From Saprospiraceae bacterium (lineage in GTDB: Bacteria; Bacteroidota; Bacteroidia; Chitinophagales; Saprospiraceae), in assembly GCA_028285545.1 (NCBI GenBank), contig JANQPA010000077.1:1-64000 (forward strand): a DNA stretch of 64,000 bases, in the 5' to 3' direction. Below the pieces are notes generated by a model. That model worked only from the letters and a program-made list of their open reading frames with translations. It was not told the origin of the DNA and ran no database searches. This document shows, piece by piece, positions 26,421 to 34,847 of the stretch (position 1 is its first letter; each line of letters opens with the position of its first letter). Position numbers and translations under genes: made by a program.

Positions 26421-26838
26421 TTATTTAAAAACATACTCCAAAACGACTTATTTTTCATTAATCTTCCATTGGATAGGAATAATCTAAATACTTTATTCTA
26501 TTTTTAGGATTATATATGAAATGAACAAACATTTGCTGTTAGATCAAAAAGCAGTGGTATAATTTAAAATAAGATATTTAGATAAGTGGCTAGTTATTGT
26601 AAATACCGCTATTTATCTAAATATAGTTTGCGGATCTAATCCCTGACTCACCTCATGCTTTTCGGTCACACACTGCTTGTTTTATCCATAACTGTAATTA
26701 CGCGCTAATACCAAACCAACCATCTGCGAGGTGATATCAAATGATGCCATTGGATTAAATTCATTTGACCACCACTAAATTTGCAGATTGATTCAGGATT
26801 TTGGTTGATGCAGTAATTGATTTAATTATGTTAAAAGA
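26421..26838. other. intergenic region with a 12-bp inverted repeat
   Basis: ATATTTAGATAA (26574-26585) and TTATCTAAATAT (26613-26624) are perfect inverted arms 27 bp apart, a possible terminator for fabF or a leader structure for rnc. The rest shows no ORF or other feature that I can support. Confidence 0.45.
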
Positions 26839-27576
26839 GTGATCCGATTTATCTTTAAAATTTATAATTATCACTTCTCAAAGGATAAGAACTTCACCCG
26901 CAAGCTAAAACCATTGCTTGGTTTTACTCCTGCTAATTTGAAGATATTCAAACTAGCATTTTCTCATAAGTCCACCACTTCGGAGAAGGCTTACGCCATG
27001 CAAAATAATGAACGATTGGAATATTTAGGTGACGCCGTTCTTGGGACAATTGTAGCAGAATACCTGTTTAAAAAATATCCCGGAAAAAATGAAGGCTTTC
27101 TCACCAAAATGCGATCCAAAATCGTAAAAAGGAAAGCCCTAAATAAAATCGGCGATAAAATGGGACTGGATATGCTTTTATCTGAGTATAATCAAACTCG
27201 TCTGAGTAGATCCATGTTGGGAAATGCAGTTGAAGCTTTAGTAGGTGCAGTATACATAGAACGTGGTTATCGAGGTACCCGTGATTTTGTTATTCAAAAA
27301 GTACTTCGCAATTACGTTGATGTACATGAACTCGAAAAAGTAGATGATAATTATAAAAGCCAACTATTGGAATGGTGTCAAAAAAATGGCCAAACCGTCA
27401 GCTATAAATTACTTGCCCGCTATAAATTCGAAAAACGAGATCGCTTTAAAGTAGCGGTTGTCATCAATGGCCAGAAAATGGCCACCGCCGATGATTTTAA
27501 TAAAAAGAGCGCCGAACAAACCGCATCTGAAAAAGCCATGCACGCCTTAGGAATTTTGATCGAGGAAGACGATTAA
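26839..27576 (+). CDS. rnc: ribonuclease III
   Basis: The 245-residue protein has the RNase III signature NERLEYLGDAVLGTIVAEYLF (about residues 55-75) with the acidic metal ligands and a second Glu in GNAVEALVGAVYIE. A C-terminal double-stranded-RNA-binding domain follows (DNYKSQLLEWCQKNG to ASEKAMHAL). The start is GTG; an ATG 11 bp upstream is out of frame and stops at once. The N-terminal FSKDKNFTRKLKPLLGFTPANLK is typical for Bacteroidota. It processes rRNA and other duplex RNA; the many long hairpins in this window would be potential substrates. Confidence 0.96.
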   Translation: MIRFIFKIYNYHFSKDKNFTRKLKPLLGFTPANLKIFKLAFSHKSTTSEKAYAMQNNERLEYLGDAVLGTIVAEYLFKKYPGKNEGFLTKMRSKIVKRKALNKIGDKMGLDMLLSEYNQTRLSRSMLGNAVEALVGAVYIERGYRGTRDFVIQKVLRNYVDVHELEKVDDNYKSQLLEWCQKNGQTVSYKLLARYKFEKRDRFKVAVVINGQKMATADDFNKKSAEQTASEKAMHALGILIEEDD

Positions 27577-27582
27577 ACCTCC

Positions 27583-28524
27583 ATGAAAAATCTATTAAAA
27601 GTTAACGAAAAGCGCATTCTGGAAATGCAGGCTGGGGCTCGCGAGCTGGAATTGTGGCTCCTCGATCTCCTTCGCCAAGGCCTTGCCTCTCTTGATCAGG
27701 TTCAGGATGAATACTGGGAAGAAATTGCCAGCCGAATGGTCAATGCCAAACTGGGGTCCCTGGCCAGAAGAATTAGAACCCTAAAACAGTGGACAAATGA
27801 TCACCTGGAGTGGCACCAAATAGTGCTCCGGGAAATCTGCTTTCTTTTTCTGGTTGCAAAGGGAATGCAGCAGCTGGATCAACAGCCAGAAGCACTGCAA
27901 TGTGAACTGCTAAGAATTGGTGGTGTCCAGGTCAATACCACTTTGCTGGAACAAGAGAAGGGCATTGAAGATATATGGCTCATTATCGGGCAAGAATATG
28001 GTCAGGATGATAAACTGAATTATAGACGGCTGTGGTTATATGGTCAAAAAAGTAAGGAAATTGGCTTACTATTAGACTTTGCATGGGGGAGTACCCAGTT
28101 TTTTCCTGATTATGAATTTGGTTCCTTATACAAAGGTGAGCTTGTTTATTATCCCGCCGCAACCCCCCTTAGAGCCCTTTTAAAGGGCCCAGTCCCTCAC
28201 AAAGGGCTGTTTGAAGGTAAAGGGGGTATGGATTCCATCCCACAGTTAACCTTTTTCTTTGCTAAGGCTTTAGAAAAAAATCCTTTCCTCGAACGATATC
28301 CTTGTCTGATAAATAAGGTGCGGATAAATAAGGAGGATAAAACATTCCAAATTGTTGACTCAAAAGGCCACACCCTACCCCTCGATCCACAAACTGAAAA
28401 TAAATGGAAATTATTGGCTTTAGGGCTTGACCAGCCCATAAGTATTTTTGGTCATTGGACAGGGCATTTCTTTTTCCCTTCTTCTGTTTTTGCTATGAAT
28501 CGCTTGATAAAGTTTTCAAGTTAG
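27583..28524 (+). CDS. protein resembling the C-terminal part of SWIM zinc-finger proteins
   Basis: The 313-residue soluble protein begins 6 bp after rnc and is probably co-transcribed. ARELELWLLDLLRQGLASLD and EIASRMVNAKLGSLARRIRTL resemble the region just after the SWIM zinc finger in bacterial SWIM-family proteins. No Cys-x-Cys...Cys-x-His finger precedes it, so the DNA/protein-binding finger appears to be absent. The C-terminal half (YYPAATPLRALLKGPVPHKG) is predicted alpha/beta of unknown role. The family assignment is from memory of the pattern and is moderate. Confidence 0.55.
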   Translation: MKNLLKVNEKRILEMQAGARELELWLLDLLRQGLASLDQVQDEYWEEIASRMVNAKLGSLARRIRTLKQWTNDHLEWHQIVLREICFLFLVAKGMQQLDQQPEALQCELLRIGGVQVNTTLLEQEKGIEDIWLIIGQEYGQDDKLNYRRLWLYGQKSKEIGLLLDFAWGSTQFFPDYEFGSLYKGELVYYPAATPLRALLKGPVPHKGLFEGKGGMDSIPQLTFFFAKALEKNPFLERYPCLINKVRINKEDKTFQIVDSKGHTLPLDPQTENKWKLLALGLDQPISIFGHWTGHFFFPSSVFAMNRLIKFSS

Positions 28525-28762
28525 CAAGTGTTCACGTTTAAGTAATATTAAATTAGAGGGATTGCAATTTATTTGAGGTTAGATACTCACGCAGATTTTG
28601 CTTATCTCGAAGACAACTATCAGTGTTTCTTATGGTTTATCCAAACCTAAATTAAGATAAATTAAGTTTTTCATTACACCTACCCTAAATACGGGAACAC
28701 TTGAACACGTGAACACGTAAACACGTGAACACGTAAACACGTGAACACGTAAACACTTGCTA
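28520..28762. repeat. 13-bp inverted repeat enclosing an 8-bp tandem array (28693-28756)
   Basis: GTTAGCAAGTGTT (28520-28532), which includes the stop codon of the preceding gene, is matched in inverse by AACACTTGCTAAC (28750-28762). Between them lies an eight-unit array at 28693-28756 of 8-bp words GGGAACAC, TTGAACAC, then alternating GTGAACAC and GTAAACAC. The word family is that of the array at 1-88 in reverse complement. The phrase CACGCAGATTTTGC sits at about 28590. No ORF. Confidence 0.85.
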
Positions 28763-28829
28763 ACATTTTTTTGCTCCAGTTTCAATAAAAACATAACTTG
28801 CATTTAATAACAGACCAACAAATTATCAA

Positions 28830-29255
28830 ATGAGCGAATACCAACAAGTTGTAAAGGAAGGCAAGCAGAAAATAGGCAAAATGTTTAAGCGTTTTTTGTG
28901 GGGCATACTTATCATAGGGATAATAGGAGTTGCGGGATTTTTTCTTGTTAGCAATTATACTTATAGTAAAGGAGCCAGAGCAGGTACCCTGATCAAGTTA
29001 TCCAAAAAAGGAGTTATGTTTAAAACTTATGAAGGCCAGCTCAACCTGGGAGGATTCAAAACGGAAGGTGCTGAAGGAATATCAGGAAATATTTGGGAGT
29101 TTTCAGTTTGGAAAGATGCCGTTTATGATGAATTGCAGGATTATGAAGGTCATCAGGTGAAGTTGTTTTATCGCGAAATAATTAGAGCCATGCCCTGGCA
29201 GGGAAAAACGAATTATTTTGTATACAAAGTAGAACGAGTTAAAGAACTGGAATAG
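28830..29255 (+). CDS. conserved single-span membrane protein
   Basis: The 141-residue protein has one transmembrane helix (FLWGILIIGIIGVAGFFLVS, about residues 23-43) and a periplasmic domain with YSKGARAGTLIKLSKKGVMFKTYEGQLNLGGF. This is a well-conserved Bacteroidota protein that databases sometimes label, wrongly, as '6-phosphogluconate dehydrogenase'. There is no dehydrogenase fold. The function is unknown. Confidence 0.75.
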   Translation: MSEYQQVVKEGKQKIGKMFKRFLWGILIIGIIGVAGFFLVSNYTYSKGARAGTLIKLSKKGVMFKTYEGQLNLGGFKTEGAEGISGNIWEFSVWKDAVYDELQDYEGHQVKLFYREIIRAMPWQGKTNYFVYKVERVKELE

Positions 29256-29354
29256 ATTATTTTTGTAAGCCTGCGAAAGGCTATGCTAAATCAGGTCAAC
29301 ACAAGAATCTCCTTATTGATGAAATTAAGCATTTGATTTTATAGCAACCAATAT

Positions 29355-29822
29355 ATGAAAACAATCAGATTATTAGTCCGCCCTGTATTATTCCTTACTT
29401 TATTCTTTATTTTAAGTTCTTGTAAAGAAGGGCAGGAATTTAGAGATGAACAGAATGAAAACCTCATCGGCACCTGGGATGTCGAGCTATATTTCAAAGA
29501 GGTTAGAGATGATTTTGGTAATGTTCTTGCTGTAGAAGAATTCGATCGAAACAGCAATGTTACCATGACCTTTTATGAGGATGGCAGTGGCGAAACCAAT
29601 GAGTTCATGTTTCGGGATAATAATGGAATCCTAGTTCGGACTTTTCTTTGGAAAGCACGCACTTCGAAATCCATGGCCATTTCATTTGGAGCCAGTATTT
29701 CCTCTCCTGATCGGATTATTTTTCAGGATCCCATCATCTGGACCATGACCCGGCAGAATTGGGAGAGTTTGGAATTTAGAGATGGAGTGGAGATTTTTCA
29801 GGAACTCAATTTGGTGAAGTAG
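29355..29822 (+). CDS. lipocalin-like lipoprotein
   Basis: The 155-residue product has a lipoprotein signal (VLFLTLFFILSSC, followed by KEG). The mature domain starts NLIGTWDVELYFKE and continues with MTFYEDGSGETNEF, the 'GTW' plus beta-strand layout of small lipocalin-like proteins common in Bacteroidota. The ligand is unknown. Its 3' end overlaps the convergent SRPBCC gene by 25 bp. Confidence 0.75.
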   Translation: MKTIRLLVRPVLFLTLFFILSSCKEGQEFRDEQNENLIGTWDVELYFKEVRDDFGNVLAVEEFDRNSNVTMTFYEDGSGETNEFMFRDNNGILVRTFLWKARTSKSMAISFGASISSPDRIIFQDPIIWTMTRQNWESLEFRDGVEIFQELNLVK

Positions 29823-30196
29823 TTTTTCATCGGTGTAAAATAATGATTCACCCAACCCAACTCATACTGCGTTTGACCTTCCGGAATATTAGTATGGATT
29901 AAGGTGACTTCACAACCACCCTCTATTTCTTTAAATCTAATAACTAACTCAGAATCTTCATCTGATTCCTCAAATTGGGTGGTTCGCCAGCTTTGGATGA
30001 TTTCTTCATTTGGCTTCAGAGATTTATTGACTCCGGTGATGTAATCATCCCATGCGGTAAACTTGTCACCTACCTGGTCGCTGCATTTAGCTTCTCCACC
30101 AGTCATTTCGCTGTGCTCCTCACTATTTAACCAGGCCTGGTAAATAGTAGATGGTGGAACAGGGAAGATTTCTTTTAATTCTAGAGACTCTTTCAT
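29798..30196 (-). CDS. SRPBCC (AHSA1-like) domain protein
   Basis: The 132-residue protein has the START-like pattern: FPVPPSTIYQAWLNSEEHSEMTGG at the start, FTAWDDYITGVNKSLKPNEEIIQSWR in the middle, and a C-terminal helix YELGWVNHYFTPMKNYF. Such proteins bind small hydrophobic ligands or act as stress factors. It is convergent with, and slightly overlaps, the lipocalin-like gene; the DinB gene lies upstream on the same strand with a 70-bp gap. Confidence 0.85.
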   Translation of the reverse strand: MKESLELKEIFPVPPSTIYQAWLNSEEHSEMTGGEAKCSDQVGDKFTAWDDYITGVNKSLKPNEEIIQSWRTTQFEESDEDSELVIRFKEIEGGCEVTLIHTNIPEGQTQYELGWVNHYFTPMKNYFTKLSS

Positions 30197-30266
30197 TGGT
30201 TTTGGCTTTAGTAAAAATATTAAATGGCTAAGACAAGGATTTACACTGCTTTATTAAGTGCTAAAT

Positions 30267-30701
30267 TTAATCCAAGCCTGTTTTTATGGATGCAGCTGAG
30301 AAATTTTCCCTAGGGATGGGCTCATCCACCAATCGTCGCAACATAGCAATTTGACCAATATGCGTCAGTATATCAGAAAGTGGGCCTTGCAATAGTTTTT
30401 TGGAAAATTCCATGTTCAATTCTATTACAGAAAATAATGCATCAATTTCTTTAAGTTCTTTATTAAATCGTTGAATTTCTTTTTTCAGGTCTAGTGGCTT
30501 CGGCACTTGGCGTTCAAAACCCTCTTCTAAAAAAGTCCTGGTAAAATTCAAAACATGGTACATGTGATTGATGATCTCTTTAACACTTCTACTACCTTTG
30601 CCCAGACTGAAATCCCCAAACTCCTCTTTCGAACCCTGCACAGATTTGTCAAATCGATATTGAATGGTAGCCAGTGTATGCCGCAATAGTTCATTTTTCA
30701 T
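30267..30701 (-). CDS. DinB-family metal-binding protein
   Basis: The 144-residue four-helix protein has the spaced histidines of the DinB/YfiT family: an N-terminal RHTLATIQYRFDKS, INHMYHVLNFTRTFLEEGFE, and ILTHIGQIAMLRRL. Members bind a divalent metal and include thiol-dependent transferases. It is probably co-transcribed with the SRPBCC gene, a frequent pairing of small detoxification-type proteins. Confidence 0.8.
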   Translation of the reverse strand: MKNELLRHTLATIQYRFDKSVQGSKEEFGDFSLGKGSRSVKEIINHMYHVLNFTRTFLEEGFERQVPKPLDLKKEIQRFNKELKEIDALFSVIELNMEFSKKLLQGPLSDILTHIGQIAMLRRLVDEPIPRENFSAASIKTGLD

Positions 30702-30774
30702 ATCAAAACAATTTAAGATAATTTGGGAATAGCCACAATTCCAGAAAATCAGGGATGTCTCTTGTTCTTAGCAC

Positions 30775-30792
30775 CTCACTGAATTCAGTGAG
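30775..30792. promoter_or_regulatory. 18-bp perfect palindrome in a divergent promoter region
   Basis: CTCACTGAATTCAGTGAG is fully self-complementary and lies between the DinB gene (minus) and the small secreted protein gene (plus). TTTCAGTGATTTCTGAGG 30 bp further repeats half of it. It may be an operator; no cognate regulator is known. Confidence 0.4.
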
Positions 30793-30924
30793 ATTTCATA
30801 AATACTGCCTTTCAGTGATTTCTGAGGCCTTGTTTTTTGGCAACTTGCTTAAAAAATAAATATCCAGGCAGCCTATATAATCGACAAAAACCAATTTGAA
30901 TTATTCATTAAAATCTTTTTTACA

Positions 30925-31389
30925 ATGAAAACAATAATTAGCATTTTGAGTGTTTTGGTGTTTTTTTCCTTGCCAGGAATGGCCCAATCCGGAAAAACAT
31001 CCTATGATATCACTAAAGATCAGTTCAATCTAAATATTAAGGTAGGCAAAAACAATTCCTACAAACTACAATCTATTAAATCTTCAAAGGGTAAGAAAAT
31101 ACGTGCCGAATTATACGATCTGAAGGATTTGGCTAGCCTGAAGTTAAAACCTGGAAGTGAAATTTCTGGAAGGTTCCGTTTCAGCAAATTTGCTACTGAA
31201 GGAGGACTGGGCACCACTCGTGTGAACGAGTTTGCTTCGGCTGGAGGACTGGGTACCACCCGTGTAATTAGTGGGAGGGGAACTGGTACCTTTAAACTCA
31301 GCAAAGTAAAAGGGCCAGACCGGAAAACGGTAGGCTGCCCTCCTTTGTGTAAAAAGTCTGTCAAGCTCGGCCTGAAAATAGGAAAGTAA
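30925..31389 (+). CDS. small secreted basic protein with a duplicated 14-residue motif
   Basis: The 154-residue product has a signal peptide (IISILSVLVFFSLPGMAQ). The mature chain is basic and contains two copies of FA[TS][EA]GGLGTTRV at a spacing of 14 residues (42 nt), then GRGTGTFKLSKVKG and a Cys-Pro-Pro-Leu-Cys end. I do not recognise a family. The duplicated DNA suggests recent repeat growth. Confidence 0.6.
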   Translation: MKTIISILSVLVFFSLPGMAQSGKTSYDITKDQFNLNIKVGKNNSYKLQSIKSSKGKKIRAELYDLKDLASLKLKPGSEISGRFRFSKFATEGGLGTTRVNEFASAGGLGTTRVISGRGTGTFKLSKVKGPDRKTVGCPPLCKKSVKLGLKIGK

Positions 31390-31400
31390 TTATATGTTTA

Positions 31401-31566
31401 GAGGGCACCTCATAACTTCTACCTATCGGTCGACAGCTTCTGATCCACCAAATAATTTTCTTTTTGAGCGCATTTTTTTAAGGAAAAATGAAATTTTTCC
31501 TTAAAAAATGCGCTCAAAGAAATAATATTGGCTGGCGAATCCGCCTAAGGCGGGTGAGACAGCCTC
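31401..31566. repeat. ~166-bp palindromic element, copy 2
   Basis: It starts GAGGGCACCTCATAAC and ends GTGAGACAGCCTC, aligning with the two ends of the reverse strand of the element at 7861-8018. It also shares AATATTGGCTGGCGAA. The central hairpin pairs TTTGAGCGCATTTTTT with its complement over about 26 bp with one bulge (31464-31517), and a small hairpin CCGCC/GGCGG (31541-31553) occupies the place of the small hairpin in copy 1. It lies between convergent genes and could terminate both. Confidence 0.8.
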
Positions 31567-31582
31567 TAAATAATAAATATCA

Positions 31583-34318
31583 TCAGAATTGAATACTGGC
31601 GCCTACTTTATATACTGCACCCAACAATCCAAATTGCTGCACGTGCCAGGGGTAACGGAAACGCCCACCAAAATTCAGCTGTAAATCCTCTACACTACCA
31701 ATAATTTCATCTGGGAAAATGTTGAATAAATTATTGGCACTGAGGTTAAATCGAATCTTGTCATTTACTCCATAACTTAGCCTTAAATCCGTCAATATCT
31801 TTGCAGAATAAACCTGGTCGAGATTTTCACTAATCGGATTGGTTTCTGTGACTTCCCCAAAATAAGTGTTGTTTAGGTGAAAGCTAAAGCTCCCAAGATC
31901 TAATTTACTTCCGAAAGAGGCTTTCCAATTAGGTCTGCCGGTTTCCAGTCGACCGATCTCTTCTCTGCCAAAAATATCGATGTTGTTTTCTGCAAAAACA
32001 GGAGGAAGGATAAGGTCATCATCTACTTTGGTGGTATTATGGTTAAGAGCTAAGGTAAACCCTAGTTTATTTTTTTGTCCTATTGGAATTTTATCATAAA
32101 ACAATACTAGGTCAAAGCCTTTGGTTTTGGTATCGGCAGCATTGGTGAAAAATTTAAAGGATTCAACTCCTTCATTTTCTAACTGAGATCGAACAGAATT
32201 TCCTTCCGGCAAGGCATTGGTGGCCACCTGGTTTGATAAGAGTACCCTATCCTGAACAGCCACATGATAAAAATCCAAAGAAGCAGAAAAATGATCTGAG
32301 AATTTGTAGGTAATTCCAGCTGTCATATTAAAGGAAGTTTCTACATCTAATTGAGGAACTCCTAAGGCTACTCTGGTAATATCACTAACATTATTAAATG
32401 TTCCTTCCTGGCCTACATTTTGACCTACAAACAGCGTCTGGATATTGCTCAGATAAATCTGATGTAGCGAGGGAGCACGGAATCCTGTATTGACAGAAGC
32501 CCTTAAAGCTCCTTTTTTATCTCCTAATAATTGCCGGGCATTTACTTTCCAGGAAAAATTACTACGCCCTTCACCATCACCAATTTTAGAATAATTTTCA
32601 AAACGAGCTCCCCCTCCTATCAAAAATGAAGGGCTAACTTCATAATCCATTCCAGCATAAACTCCTGCATTCGTTCTGCTTTCATTTAAGGCATTGGAAG
32701 GTTGTAGCCCCGGGAAGGATTGTACCCCACTTCCAAAATAGGAAGCTTCTTCTCCCGCTCTGACTTCGAAATTTTCTCTACGAATTTCAGCACCGAAAAA
32801 CAAGGACAAATCATTTGAAATACTCCGACTGACATCTATATTTCCAAGGATATTTGAAAATTGATAAGCTCCGGGATCAAATTCCGTTGGGCTGTCCGCA
32901 CCAAGACTGGTGTTTATGGAATTGCCTACCAGATACTGTATCTCATTAGATCCTCCAGTAATACTCATATCAACATCCCAACCATTAATATTTAACTCGT
33001 TTCCAATGGTGAAGGTAATATCGTGGATATCACTTTCAAAGGTTGGTTGGAAACCCTGATAAGGCTGTCCGGCAACTGCAAGTGGATTGACTTCAGGATC
33101 GCCAGAAATTCCTGGCCACCAGGGAGACCGATAGGCACCAAAAGATTTTCCATACCTAAAAGTATAACCAGCATTGATATAAAATTTACCGCTTTTATAA
33201 GGCAGGCCAAAATTTGTAAATAAAGAATAACGGTCTTGTTCCGGCAAACCAATAATCATACCCAAACCGGGATTGGCTCGTTGCCAATCGGTATCTCCGT
33301 TTAGGATTTGTTCTGCTGTTGCCACCGTACCTGGTGTAGCTTCAAATCCACCTGCTGCCTCTATCGGAATGGCACCTACATTATACAGAAAGCCAAAAAA
33401 GCCATCCCCTCCAGGTTCACCTGCTCTATTTGTTTTATCATGGTGAAACAAGTGTCCTGTTAGGTTTAAAAATCCTTTTTTTCCAATCCTTAATCCGTGA
33501 TTGATGTCTGCACTATAACTGAACCCATCTCCGGCACTGGTAATACCTGATTCAAGGTTTACTTGTGTTTGGTCAAATCTTTCTTTAAGAATGATATTGA
33601 TAACTCCAGCAATGGCATCTGAACCATATTGAACGCTTGCTCCATCTCTAAGGACTTCAATACGTTCAATTGCTGCGGCAGGAATGGCTTTTAAGTCTGT
33701 TCCTACCTCTCCTTTTCCAGGGGTGCGGTTTAAGTAAACCTGTGCACTTTGGTTTTTTCTTTTTCCATTGACCAGTACCAAAGTACGCGATGGTCCCAAA
33801 TTCCGAAGCTCTGATGGGTCAAAATGGGCGGTAGCATCTGATATGGGCTGAGGCGTTGAGTTAAATGAAGGAACTTTGTAACTAAGCATTTGATCGATTG
33901 AATTCTGGCCGCTGGTTTGTAGTTCAGCAGCGTTAATATGATCAATTGGTAAGGGGGAAGTTAAAATGGTCCTCGGTTTACCACGAGTACCCGTTACAAC
34001 TACTTCATTGAGATAGGATCCTGGTTTCATTTTAATGACAAGAAGACCGGATTCCTTTACTTTTGCCAGTTGTGTTTGATAACCGATATAAGTTACTTCT
34101 AGTGTCAGGCCTTCAAGATTTATCCCTTGAAAATTAAAAAAGCCTTCTAAATCCGTACTTGTAATATAAGTGGTGCCCACAATCCGGATATTGGCTCCGA
34201 TAAGTGGGGATTCATTCTCGGCATCGATAATTTTACCCGAAAGATTCTGAGCCCCAAGAGAGAAAACACTTAGGATTAAACAAACCAACAGGCTTGTTTT
34301 TCTTAATAATAAGTTCAT
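31583..34318 (-). CDS. TonB-dependent outer-membrane receptor
   Basis: From the ATG at 34318 the protein has 911 residues with a signal peptide (TSLLVCLILSVFSLGAQ). It continues with a carboxypeptidase-like domain (LSGKIIDAENESPLIGANI), a plug (VVVTGTRGKPRTILTSPLPID, IERIEVLRDGASVQYGSDAIAGVINIIL) and a 22-strand-type barrel ending GAVYKVGASIQF. It is of vitamin B12/siderophore-receptor type, not SusC type. No SusD-like or sigma gene accompanies it, so the substrate cannot be guessed. A TTG two codons upstream is an unlikely start. Confidence 0.92.
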   Translation of the reverse strand: MNLLLRKTSLLVCLILSVFSLGAQNLSGKIIDAENESPLIGANIRIVGTTYITSTDLEGFFNFQGINLEGLTLEVTYIGYQTQLAKVKESGLLVIKMKPGSYLNEVVVTGTRGKPRTILTSPLPIDHINAAELQTSGQNSIDQMLSYKVPSFNSTPQPISDATAHFDPSELRNLGPSRTLVLVNGKRKNQSAQVYLNRTPGKGEVGTDLKAIPAAAIERIEVLRDGASVQYGSDAIAGVINIILKERFDQTQVNLESGITSAGDGFSYSADINHGLRIGKKGFLNLTGHLFHHDKTNRAGEPGGDGFFGFLYNVGAIPIEAAGGFEATPGTVATAEQILNGDTDWQRANPGLGMIIGLPEQDRYSLFTNFGLPYKSGKFYINAGYTFRYGKSFGAYRSPWWPGISGDPEVNPLAVAGQPYQGFQPTFESDIHDITFTIGNELNINGWDVDMSITGGSNEIQYLVGNSINTSLGADSPTEFDPGAYQFSNILGNIDVSRSISNDLSLFFGAEIRRENFEVRAGEEASYFGSGVQSFPGLQPSNALNESRTNAGVYAGMDYEVSPSFLIGGGARFENYSKIGDGEGRSNFSWKVNARQLLGDKKGALRASVNTGFRAPSLHQIYLSNIQTLFVGQNVGQEGTFNNVSDITRVALGVPQLDVETSFNMTAGITYKFSDHFSASLDFYHVAVQDRVLLSNQVATNALPEGNSVRSQLENEGVESFKFFTNAADTKTKGFDLVLFYDKIPIGQKNKLGFTLALNHNTTKVDDDLILPPVFAENNIDIFGREEIGRLETGRPNWKASFGSKLDLGSFSFHLNNTYFGEVTETNPISENLDQVYSAKILTDLRLSYGVNDKIRFNLSANNLFNIFPDEIIGSVEDLQLNFGGRFRYPWHVQQFGLLGAVYKVGASIQF

Positions 34319-34847
34319 TTTCAAATAATTTTTAAAGGTTAAAATTGGGCCTCAAAGATGTGGGCAAACAGGAGACGAGGTTGGTAAATACGAATCAAAT
34401 CCTATCAAAAATAGGTCTCAAAAATCGTGAAAGGTTAAAAGTCTATAAAATTTGACCCATAATTTTGTGAAATGGAGTCATAAAATAAAATCTACGATCG
34501 TTTTAATATCATATAAGCAGCATTCAGCTCAAGGATATTTTAAGTCTTTCAAATTACGATTAAAGTCCTTTTTTATTGAATTCACTACAAAAAATAGAGA
34601 TTTAAGAGGGTTCTGCTTAACCATCCGGTAACCTCCCTCAACTTATTTAAGTATTGATTTAAGAGCATTGTTAATATTTTAATTAATTCACCTGACTATG
34701 AGACTAACCACTAATTTTATCAAAGCCTCTGGGCCACCGCCTACTGATTACTTGCGTTATTATCGACTCCTCCACATTCGATTACATTGCAACTATTTCC
34801 AGCTCTGCTTGTCTTCTTATTACAGTAACCATTAATACCTGTCTCAA
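34319..34847. other. divergent intergenic region
   Basis: About 530 bp separate the receptor gene (minus) and the membrane cyclase gene (plus). A 45-codon ORF from 34698 has no family features and no support. I see no long hairpin or tandem repeat. Both promoters must lie here. Confidence 0.4.

Noticed and set aside
28830..29255. 6-phosphogluconate dehydrogenase
   Set aside because: A label sometimes given to this family, but the protein is 141 residues with one membrane helix and no dehydrogenase motifs.
31059..31364. 101-codon minus-strand ORF opposite the small secreted protein
   Set aside because: The plus-strand frame has a signal peptide and a leader; the minus frame has neither.
34698..34835. 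45-codon ORF with an ATG in the gap before the membrane cyclase gene
   Set aside because: Arg/Tyr/His-rich translation without family features; a chance open frame in a promoter region.
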